In this document: positions 54,965 to 64,000 of the stretch, piece after piece
How the letters are laid out: each line of letters opens with the position of its first letter
Position numbering within the stretch: the first letter of the stretch is position 1
Origin: Harmothoe impar
Lineage: Eukaryota; Annelida; Polychaeta; Phyllodocida; Polynoidae
DNA: 64,000 nt
Direction: 5' to 3'
Assembly (NCBI GenBank): GCA_947462335.1
Contig: OX381717.1
Coordinates: 49,147,523 to 49,211,522 of the forward strand
Translations under genes and position numbers: made by a program
The notes under the pieces: generated by a model
Database searches by the model: none
What the model saw: the letters and a program-made list of their open reading frames with translations, nothing else
Told to the model about the DNA's origin: nothing

Positions 54965-57900
54965 TCACTGGTACACTCTGATGTAGTCAACCTCCATGGC
55001 TCCCATGCCATCTTCCCAGGTCCACTGCCACTCGCCTCTCTTGTTGTAGAAGCTGTCACTAGCCTGGCGCTGGCTCATACGGTTGTTCCATGGCTTGTTG
55101 AAGCGGCCACCGTGGTTTACGAGGCCATCGGGTATGAAGCCATTTGTACCTCCAACCGCAACGTTCAGGAGCAAGTGGAACTGAAAGGGAGATTTGCCTA
55201 GGTAATCATCTAATCATCACAGTGTATGAAACAGTTGTATATCTGGTTTTTAGCTTAGGGGTATCTGCTCATTTGCCCTGTATTGAAGCATTATGCAAAC
55301 CATTTTAGAGTATACTTAGCATTCAGATTGATTGAACCTGAAGCCTGTGCCACTTGATAATTCATTGAATCTTAAATCATATTCATAACTGAGATTCCAA
55401 ACTTATCCCTGCCCTTATCAGTCAGCAATTATGTCTTTACTTTTGCTCATTTATTCAAATCAAGAAATACTCATCATGCTGCTTGTTAAAAATCAATCAT
55501 CTACTCAATCTTTGTCAAGCTGAATATTATTTATGCAGAAAACCAACTTACGTTTTGGTCGAAGGGAGCAATTTTGCCACGTCCGAACCATGGGTTGCTG
55601 TTTGTGTTCCAGGGCTTTCCGAACTCCCAGAAACCGGGCCACCTTGGGTTCCTGTCCATGAGTGGGTATGGTACATCTAGGACGCGCCTCCCATCCACAA
55701 GCATGCTGCCATGTAGTTATATTATAGCATTATTGACTGTGAAATTTACAGTCCACTATACCTTGCTCTATCGGGAGCCATTACATAGAAAACTTACAAA
55801 CATTTCTGAATACTATACTTGAAATATTTTTACTCAAAAGTTCTTAGAACATCGGAACAAGAGTCCAGATGTCCATGAAGGCCCTACCTGTGGAGCCCAT
55901 TTTGGCTACGAAATAATAAAATTAATAAAGAATATGAGAATGTATATTACTGGTTGGGACCATTTGGATCTTAATTTAATATGGCCTTCGATATTTTCAC
56001 AATAACAATAGTTTATCACACTATTTTATTTTGTTTTTGGGATTTATTGGCCCTAAGATCATTATGATTGCATTATCGGGCTAAGGGGTAAATAATCATA
56101 TTAGGTTTACTAGAATCATCCCATGCAAATGTTTTCTCATTTCTTGTTGTTGCTATTTCACCTACCTGAGTCCCTTGTTCTCATACCACTCTAGGGTGTA
56201 AATATGCCAGTTTGTGTAACGGTTGTTTGTGTCATATCTGAAAACATCATGTAACTGATTTAAAATATTGATGATGATGCTAGTGTCCTGCTCCCCTAGT
56301 GCATAATGCAATGTGTCATATGGAACAGGACTTCCAACAGGATTGTCACTGTCGTTTTTAAATTGTGCATTTTAAAGTCTATGATTTTATGACCATTTTT
56401 GGCAAACATGTCTCTGAACTTCTAAATAAAACAGATGGAATATATGCAGTCAAGCATGATACATACACATGTCTGTTGGTCTTCCAGAACCTGTTCTGGT
56501 TGCTGCTAACTCCCCAGTGAAGTGCACTGCCCATTCTGTCACTTCCGCGGGACGCTCCATTCCTGTCTTTCAAGTCACGGTTACCTATAAGAAAGACAGG
56601 GATAATTTAACAATGGATTAACATGAGTTACAAACATTTTATGATCTATTTTTTTTATATTATAAATTTCTTTCTCCACAAAATGTACATATTATTGTTA
56701 GCAGGATCATTAAGGTTATAAATAGAACAAAAAGTGGAAATTATTTTGATACCACACTTACCAATAATTTCAGTCATGTCAATCTCTCCTGATTTTGGCC
56801 ATCCTCCATATACATTATTTTCAGGAAGGGCCCACATAGCTGAAACATTTTGTAATTTTGATATATTACAATTATTCCGGTGGGTGTCAGATTTAGGTTT
56901 CAGTTTCAGTTATTCTTTGGAGGTATCAAGGGACAACTATGGATGATGTAAGACATTCCCCTTATTCCATGGTGATAAGCAGGTAATGGACGTTAATGTA
57001 TGGCCCAGATCACTGTAGTCACTATCAATAAAACACCTCAGTAACAAAATGCAACTAATGCAACCATAATTATAATGGAAGCAACATTTCTAGATTGACT
57101 TTAAAGAATAGTAAAAGTATTGATTTTGATTACTATATGATCTTTGACTGTATAACAACATTCACTTCTGTAAAAGCTTTATCAAAAATTGTGATTTCAT
57201 CATGGACTCACCAGGCCATTGCCAGTCACCACCGGGCATCTTTGCACGGATCTCTACTTTGCCATATTTGAAGCTGAAACGTCCCTTGGTGCGGACACGG
57301 CCAGATGCAATTTTTGGTACATTACCCCCCTTACGGTAACAACCTCCGTTGTCGCCTTGGGTACACTTGCCATAGAGATCTATAATAAAAGATTAATCAT
57401 TAAACAAATAGAAATCAGAGTGATTGTCCTCTTATTTGTTATCATTGAAACAAGCCTTTTTATATGCAGAAGTTTCATCTATTTTTATCATTGGTTAAGT
57501 TGGCTAGATTTCCTTTTTGTTTTATCAGTATGAAAAAATGCTAGTTTGTTGGGCAATGAAGTCACGGTGTTATAATATGGTCATTTTATGGGAAACATGA
57601 TGGATAATGCTATTATTTCCCAAATGAAAACTTACACCAGAGGTCCATGGTACCAGACCTAACGAACTCCTCCCCAAAAGGCTTGCCTGTCTTGGGGTTG
57701 ATGTTGTCCTTGAGCAGGGTCTAAAGAAAACATTACTAATCAGCTCATTGGGAAATAGTCAGGAAACCTGTCTCAACCCTCATCAAAGGTAGGTGTGATA
57801 AAATCTGCTATAGCCTTTATCACTGTTTATGTAAAGAGAAACAGGTACCAATAGCCTATTCTACTGGGTCGTAAAAGGTAACGTATACTGATTTAAGTTA

Positions 57901-58808
57901 TCATAATTAAAGAATGCTCACTGGTCTGATCTTGAGGCGTCCACCCTCTACATAAACATTCTTCTTGTCTGGGATGTAGACCTGGAACTCGTTGTTCTGT
58001 AATGAGAGAGTGACAAGTTAATATACTACTAGTCAACATTTTTCTATTTTGTGCTGCACATATTTTTGCGGATCATGTCTAGTGTGAATCTTTATGCAAT
58101 AAAGTACCAAATTTCGGGAATCTGTGAGTTTAACTACACACAAAATTGTATTTTCTGACCAATCCACACAAAAATATGCCAACAGAAGTATCTACGTTTA
58201 CTGTATTACCATTCTGTAAGGAGAGATTGTGCCGCTTGGGACAAATACCTCTCTGTATAAGATTAGACCATCTTCAACTACTGGTAGCTAATTTAGGATC
58301 AATTATGAAACAGAGTTTATGTCTTTGGTAGGATGACACCTCTGCTTCTGATTTGAAACTTCTGAGAAAAAATAATTCAGTCGAGCAATATGATAATATC
58401 TTACGGTTGCTTTGAAAGCTGGTGTATCTCTAGAACCTGAACTGATGTTGTGGTCATCAAAGTACCCTCTTCTTGTATCATAGTTATGAGTTATATATAT
58501 ATAAAAGATTATCTCATTGGCAATTGTGAGGCTACCTGATACTGCTGCATAGTTTTCCACAAATTAGTATGGTCTAAACAAAGATGGATATAAGATGATT
58601 AGTGATAGTGATTAGACTTGAAACCCCATTCAAAAAGCTTAGCCCAATGATTTATACTTACTCCACCTCCCCAGGCAGTCACTTCATAGTCCCATTTACT
58701 TGAATCAAAGAAGTCAAAGTTGTCTTCCCAGACTAGCCGCCATTCCTCAGGCTTCTTGTCGGCTTGACTGGCCACGACCAGGCAGGCCACTAGAGTAATC
58801 AGCAACAT
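54965..58808 (-). CDS. GH16 beta-1,3-glucanase / beta-glucan-binding protein, gene D
   Basis: Exons 58808-58662, 57996-57922, 57720-57636, 57379-57212, 56839-56762, 56584-56467, 56237-56166, 55705-55552 and 55180-54965 give 370 residues, all with GT/AG borders. It has a signal peptide and a GH16 domain with catalytic E177-I-D-M-T-E182; the middle residues M-T are unlike the other three copies. At the exon 3/4 border the split codon gives Tyr instead of the Asp seen in A, B and C. It ends shortest of the four (VYQ). It is the sister of gene C and the 5'-most gene of the head-to-tail array. Function is as for its paralogues; the changed motif could alter activity. Confidence 0.92.
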
Positions 58809-59371
58809 GGTACTGAAATATATTCAACATGAATATATTCATATCATTATTCCACATTGGATACCCAGGCAGCATTGCTGGACATGCCTATAAATATGGG
58901 TTTTGGTCATAATTGTCCAGGGCTGTCTGGGGTAACCCAGATGATGTGGGTCGGATCTGGGCATCTCATGTCTTGACAAGCCCATGTGTGGCCCACTTGG
59001 AAATCCAGGACAAGAACATGGTGGGTCTCATATAGCAGCCCACCTGTGACTCAGGTGAGATGCATTCAGCCCTGCTGGACATGAAGAACAGTAATACACA
59101 AGCTGAGGGGACTATTATGTATGATGTTCAAGTTTAATTCAATGAAAATACTGGGAGAAATTATCGGGGGGGGGGGAGGGTAATTCAATCACAATAATCA
59201 TGAATCAAAACAGAAGATATGAGAAGCTTAGGTTTTATTCCCCTCAGAGAGAGATCTTCAAGAGCTTTAATAAATTATCTTAAGTTAAAAGGCACAAAAG
59301 CCAATTTGACTTTGAATTCTTGATAGATATTAAATGATGTTGCTTTAACATAAATAACCTGTTGTTCTTAC

Positions 59372-59420
59372 CTTGTTCTGCTGTGCACTAGGGACACTAC
59401 ACACATACCTATTTATATAC
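59372..59420 (-). promoter_or_regulatory. Core promoter and 5' UTR exon of gene D
   Basis: The minus strand carries GTATATAAAT at 59420-59411, the best TATA box of the four genes. A leader of about 35-40 bases ending CAGCAGAACAAG follows, with a GTAAGA donor at 59371. Confidence 0.7.
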
Positions 59421-60521
59421 ACTCCACAATAACAGAACCAATGTTTCTCACCCTGGTCACTCAGATAAGGTCTGCGTAAGTAACAGGTGGAGTCTAGCTG
59501 TATTATATAACAACTGGAGTAACATTTCTTATGGTTTTATCCATGCTTATCAACTACCGTTGCATAAGACAACTGTTACACAACAATGTATTTCTTGGTC
59601 ATTATTGGGTTATTTCAGAGAGTATTAATAACAACAGTGGCAAGTGGACACGCCATATTTTTTCCGTCCCGCCCGTGAAAGGGGTTCAGAATGTGTTTTT
59701 TTTAAAATTTGTTATTTGTCATCCACAGATGTATCTCAGATGATTGTATAACCATTTCCCTATTATAATCTGTCATTTATTTTGGCAAGAGATTCTAAAG
59801 ATGTGCAATACAAGACTCTAATCCCAACTACTATTTATATTCTGGTGGGCTTTGATAACTTGGCAGCACCAAGTGGACTGCTACCTGAAAGTCTTTCATT
59901 GCCGATCTTACCAACAGAGTCTACTATTTCCTGGTGAACACTGTAGATGGCGCCAACTTGTTGATATAATTAAGTGCTGAATAGAATGCTGGAAGCATTC
60001 TATTTTTTCTGATCTTTATCTTTGAATTTAGCACAGTTAAAAGCCACAAATTTGATTGAGATCTTACCAGTACACTGCACTAAGGGGACCCTTTATAAAT
60101 ATGGAGAAAGTGAACGTTCTATATATCTGAGGTAGTATGCCAGCTTTAAGCCATTTAATGAAGGAAAAACTGCTTTTTCTTACACTATTGAATACGGCCA
60201 CATTGTATTCAATGGGGGGGCATTCAATTCGGCTCTTCCAGTATTCAAGCATAGTAAAGCTTGTATTTAAAAAAAGATAAGCATCTGATGTACAAACTTC
60301 AGTATTGATAAAATACATAACACACATGCACATCACAAGCTATGTCTGCATTTCAGTCAGTATGTCTGGGACTAGGAACTAAGCCCTACTCACCCCCGCC
60401 ACCAATATAATTCAAATTCCCGGTTCAAAGGAAAAACCACTCATCAAATTATTCCTTCCTGGTGTTTGCTCTTCATTGTGCTTATAAAACCTGGACTGGC
60501 TATGAACAGGAATATGATGAG
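59421..60521. other. Intergenic right of the glucanase array
   Basis: No exon or repeat array recognised apart from the 59439-59489 segment shared with 54484-54536. A minus-strand frame of 90 codons at 60064-60336 has no recognisable domain. Confidence 0.5.
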
Positions 60522-60524
60522 GAT

Positions 60525-61150
60525 GGGCCAATTGAAACATCTTTGACCGGGCGCCAGCTTTGACCGGGTGCCAGCTTTGACTGGCCACCGTAAAAAAAAA
60601 ATATCTACACTGATATTCCTAGGCTCCCTATACGCCCAACCTCTCAGTCACTAGTGCCCAACCTAGTTAGTCATTTTTTGGATCCCTATACCACCAACCT
60701 AGATTAGTTATTATTGCCAGGTTGGTCACTACTGACCAACCCACCTTAGTCTTTTAGGTTCCAGGGGGAGCCACTGAGTGGTCAACACAGGTGGCCCCAA
60801 CTAGTGGCATACAAATACAACACACCAATGATGGACCTAGGTTAGCCACTACTGACTGACCCCTTGGTCATTTTTGAATATAACTTTGCCATTGTGACTA
60901 ACACTCATATGACCAACCTGGGTTAGTCTGTACTGACTAACCCTTTCAAGCTATGGATTTTCAGTGTAGGGGGGAAAAAAATTCTTCAATATGTAAGGGA
61001 TAAGATAAAGAAAGTGGCAGTGGTTGTATCTTCATATATGGCTTTGCCTGCCCTAAATAAACCGTTTTATGTCAGCCGGTCAAAGCTGGCACCCGGTCAA
61101 AGATGTCACCCAGTCAAAGCTGGCTCCATCAAAGACGTTTCAATTGGCCC
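60525..61150. mobile_element. 626-bp TIR element with internal tandem inverted motifs
   Basis: Ends GGGCCAATTGAAACATCTTTGA and its complement (61129-61150) are inverted. GAT flanks both sides (60522-60524 and 61151-61153). Next to each end, CCGGGTGCCAGCTTTGA-type units repeat two to three times (60543-60590 and 61070-61135). The centre contains many variants of ACCAACCTAGGTTAGTC and ACTGACCAACC. No ORF. Probably a non-autonomous DNA transposon with a 3-bp duplication. Confidence 0.75.
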
Positions 61151-61153
61151 GAT

Positions 61154-62073
61154 CTCATGAGACACAGCCTTTAGTTCCCTGATGCTGAAAATGTCGGCAT
61201 CCATGCAGAGGCCAGCTCCGAACATTGAATGCCTTTACTGAGAGAGTGCACATACACTGAGCACGTGGCTAGGAGGATTGTAAAATAATGCCCTGCTGGA
61301 TTCAGGACACACCTTTCTAACCAGTAAACACTGAATTGGATATCTTTGTTGGAAGCGTTGTTGAAGGAAATCTCCTACCCTGATTTTGTGTTATTTCAGG
61401 GTATGGGGCATCTCTTTGGTACATCTGTAGGTCCTGGAATTGGTAGCAAATCAGCCAGAAAAAAGCAAATACAAATACGGATATTTTCTTTTAAATGAAT
61501 GTGACATGGCCTGTCAAAAGGGTCTGAGTGCCATAGAGTACAGCACACCTGTTGTCCATCAGGTAAGAGTGGGGGGGGGGCAGGTGTGTAGGCCAGGGGC
61601 AGTGAACAAAACAAGCCTAGGATTTGATTTCACAGTGGCATGGCTTACATTTTCATGACCAAAATTGTAAGTCAAGGGGATATGTAAGTTACTCCTGTCC
61701 TACTACATTGCCGACAATATTAGCTTTAATTTAATGCCAAATATGACAATATTTGTCCATTTGTATTATGCTTTTCATTAAAAATTAGCCAAAAAAAGGT
61801 TTTCCTCAAAAGCTGATTTCTATGATGCGCGCAGTGATGAGAAACCGTTTCATTTTTTTGAGTGGCCTTATGTCTCAGCTTCGTCTTATGTTTCCCGTGA
61901 TGAAGTTGAATTGATGCTGTCCCAGAAAGATACATTTCAGGTACATGAGCGACCAAGTTGAATACATTTCTTGATAAATTAACCTTATTACTGAACAATG
62001 GTACCCAGTTCAGGTGATGACAGGTATGAGCTATCATACACCCACATCTTGACGCTCGTCTCGACAACATCAA
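61154..62073. other. Intergenic, no supported gene
   Basis: A 115-codon minus-strand frame (61726-62073) and an exon-like block (61400-61563, AG before and GTAAGA after) were examined. The block has stops in the frame that would be needed, and no known domain is seen. Confidence 0.45.
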
Positions 62074-62634
62074 GGGAGAACGTGGACATTATTCTAAGCC
62101 GAAGTAAACAAAACACGTTATACAACGTTATATTGTTTCTCTGAACCTCCTTATCATGGCAAAATGTCATAATTATGACGTTAAAAACGTTCTGTTGACA
62201 TAAAATAACCTAGGTTTTGTTAGCTGGGGCGTTATTTTAAATGTGCAGTCTAAAAAGTCTTAAAATCCTTTAATTTTAGGACAACCAAATTATTCTTTGC
62301 GTTAGTACCCACCGTTTACTTAGGGGGTGTTACCCGTGGAATCCCTCAGATAGCGCAGTATGTTTTGTAAAGGTATATTGGGGGCAGAGACCTGGAACCC
62401 CCTTTTCTTTTTGCATCTTGTATGTATACAGGATATTATCATAATTATCTGGAGTAACGCCCCCAAGCCACCGTTTTTTCTTTCAGATAAAATGATGGTG
62501 TCTCATGGTTGAACTACAATAACTTAAGACAATGCAGAGAATAATTTGATTGTCTTACTTTAAGATCAAGTCTAGATGTTATTTATGACAACATATATTT
62601 AAGATAAGGCTTAGAACAATGTCCACGCTCTCCC
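62074..62634. mobile_element. Possible foldback/MITE with 27-bp inverted ends
   Basis: GGGAGAACGTGGACATTATT...CTAAGCC at 62074-62100 is inverted at 62608-62634 with about three mismatches. A further relative of the right arm is at about 32770-32795. No target duplication could be fixed, and no coding sequence is inside. Confidence 0.45.
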
Positions 62635-62738
62635 GTGGTGATATCGATACTTGCCACACAGACACTTGGGTGTGGTGCGGTGCAGACGGGCCTTTTAAGG
62701 TGACCATTTTATTACCTGCCTCATACAGCCTTCTCTAT

Positions 62739-62940
62739 AGCCCAAAATCCACATTGACAAGAACCTGCGTTAAAAGGGTATTGCCCCTCTGCCTCGCTAA
62801 TTTCGCCCCCATAACGCCGTGGACTTTGGCGGCACAGGCGCAAAAAGGGAGTGGCAGGGCGAAATAGCGGCGAAATTATGGCGGCACAGGCGCGATACTG
62901 TTTTAAAGCAGGTTCTTGTCGCCGTGGATTTTCGGCTTGT
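62739..62940. mobile_element. About 200-bp palindromic MITE
   Basis: The left arm CCAAAATCCACATTGACAAG with ACCTGCGTTAAAA pairs with a right arm ending at 62940 (TTTTAAAGCAGGTTCTTG, then CGCCGTGGATTTTCGG). The centre is GC-rich with repeated GGCGGCACAGGCGC and GCGAAAT motifs. Nothing is coded. Confidence 0.6.
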
Positions 62941-63292
62941 GTCAGACATATGGGAGCTCTGTACTCCATGCCCACATTGAATAGGGTAGTTCCATACTCC
63001 AAGGCCTATGCCGCCATACTCCAAAAGTAGTTGAAATGTTTATTTTTCTAATTTATAGATCATGAAACATGTAATAAATAGTGTACACTATGAGAAAGTA
63101 CCATAAATGGTGAATTCTGGACGGAAATCAGGTGTCAGCCTGTTTTGAAATATTTACAATGTATTTATGAAAAAGAAAGTTTTCCTGGGCTGGCACAGAG
63201 CAGGTGTTTGTTTCCTCTGCAGAGTGCCTATGGACATGTCATACATTGACATAAAATGGACATAACTTTGTCAACCACAAATAAGCCGGCCA
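62941..63292. other. Non-coding, between MITE and LINE ORF1-like gene
   Basis: Short sequence without recognisable genes; ATACTCCAA-type motifs recur near 62965-63025. Confidence 0.45.
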
Positions 63293-63856
63293 ATGATGAT
63301 CCCTCCACCACTACACCCTACTGCCCAGCCTGGAGGCACTTTTAATGTGGTTGTGGTTGGGATCCCAGAAGAACAGCATGAAGATGTCTTTACCACATAT
63401 AAAAGCATCATAAATGCTCTTGGCATCCCGGTAGACAAAGCAGATTTCAGTTCCATAGCTAGGATTGGAAGGGCAGGCAAACGGCCACGCCCACTAATGG
63501 TAGCTTTCAAGAATCCGCATGTACACCAAGAAGATCTACTAGTTTGCCATAGGATCCAATCCCTTGGCACTAAGGAGAATCCAGTTTACCTGAACCCGGA
63601 TGAACACAGAGACACACGTATCTGCAGATACAAGCTGCAGTGTATCTTTAATCATATCAGGGACTGGGACATCGGCGCCGAACTGTCTGACAGAGGTATC
63701 ACTATTAATGGTGAAATGCACTCAGCCACACAGGAAGGCATTGATGCCATCCCGGACTTTTTAAGCCCTCTAACTTTGATGCTACCAAACAAGGACTCCC
63801 CTACAACCAGCGCAATGCAAATGCTGGAGGCAAGAAAACTAATAATCCGAAGTTAA
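63293..63856 (+). CDS. LINE ORF1-like RNA-binding protein
   Basis: 187 residues from ATG 63293 to TAA 63854-63856. The order NVVVVGIPEEQ, then an ARIGRAGKRPRPLMVAFKN segment, then a conserved VYLNPDEHRDTRICRYKLQ stretch follows the RRM plus C-terminal domain pattern of L1-type ORF1 proteins (nucleic-acid chaperones of non-LTR retrotransposons). It is short and lacks an N-terminal coiled coil, so it is either truncated or a domesticated or atypical copy. No ORF2 is visible before the window ends 144 bp later. Confidence 0.6.
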   Translation: MMIPPPLHPTAQPGGTFNVVVVGIPEEQHEDVFTTYKSIINALGIPVDKADFSSIARIGRAGKRPRPLMVAFKNPHVHQEDLLVCHRIQSLGTKENPVYLNPDEHRDTRICRYKLQCIFNHIRDWDIGAELSDRGITINGEMHSATQEGIDAIPDFLSPLTLMLPNKDSPTTSAMQMLEARKLIIRS

Positions 63857-64000
63857 TAAAGGGATCACGCTTGCCTGCACTCAATGCCCTACAACTTACT
63901 AGGCCTCCGCCGCCACTGCCTGGTAAATCAGATCAGGCACTTGGTGACAGAGAAGGGAGAGGAGGTACCAACTATAAGACACCACAGTCCACCACAACTA
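63857..64000. other. Downstream sequence to window edge
   Basis: Relatively GC-rich with no stop-free frame identified as reverse transcriptase; may be the spacer between LINE ORFs. Confidence 0.4.

Noticed and set aside
61400..61563. Possible coding exon with AG before and GTAAGA after
   Set aside because: The frame that looks protein-like near its end meets a TAG at 61428-61430, and no partner exons were found.
61726..62073. 115-codon minus-strand ORF
   Set aside because: No domain, no splice or promoter context, and it partly overlaps the inverted end of a putative MITE.

Overview
The window looks like nuclear DNA of a marine invertebrate animal. It has short exons with GT/AG introns, genes with signal peptides, tRNA-derived SINEs, hairpin MITEs, and metazoan-type Gypsy and LINE elements. 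There is no operon structure or prokaryotic signal. The species cannot be fixed from the sequence; a lancelet, hemichordate, echinoderm or lophotrochozoan would all fit.

Left third (1605-19736): a very large Gypsy-type LTR retrotransposon on the + strand (Gypsy-1). Its 439-bp LTRs look identical by eye and it has a 4-bp target duplication, GTAG. It encodes Gag, a Pol reached through a textbook -1 frameshift signal (G GGA AAC plus a hairpin), and a third 1135-residue ORF of unknown function in the position where env would lie. Its pol gene is split inside the integrase by a second, unfamiliar element (8239-13674). That element has CCTTAG/CTAAGG ends and an ATAT target duplication. Its inverted termini are built from 67-bp tandem units, and it is filled with satellites and a dead LINE fragment, with no visible transposase.

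Middle (19737-36057): a broken partial duplicate of an immunoglobulin-domain gene, itself hit by a solo LTR, a TIR element and a TTAA-flanked MITE. Next comes a second full Gypsy element on the - strand (22743-30846, LTRs 800 bp and identical by eye, target duplication CTAT). This element has an in-frame amber codon between gag and pol, a damaged protease, an Asn/Gln repeat linker and a C-terminal chromodomain. To its right is an intact six-exon gene for a 250-residue cell-surface protein with two Ig domains (31740-36057, + strand).

Right part (37119-59420): four head-to-tail genes on the - strand for secreted glycoside hydrolase family 16 proteins (beta-1,3-glucanase / beta-glucan-recognition type). 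Each has nine coding exons with the same splice phases and a 5' UTR intron, and each keeps both catalytic glutamates. They form two pairs (A/B and C/D), as expected from stepwise tandem duplication. Such proteins digest or recognise fungal and algal beta-glucans, so the locus is plausibly part of mucosal immunity or digestion. The far right (59421-64000) is non-genic and MITE-rich, and ends with a LINE ORF1-like gene.
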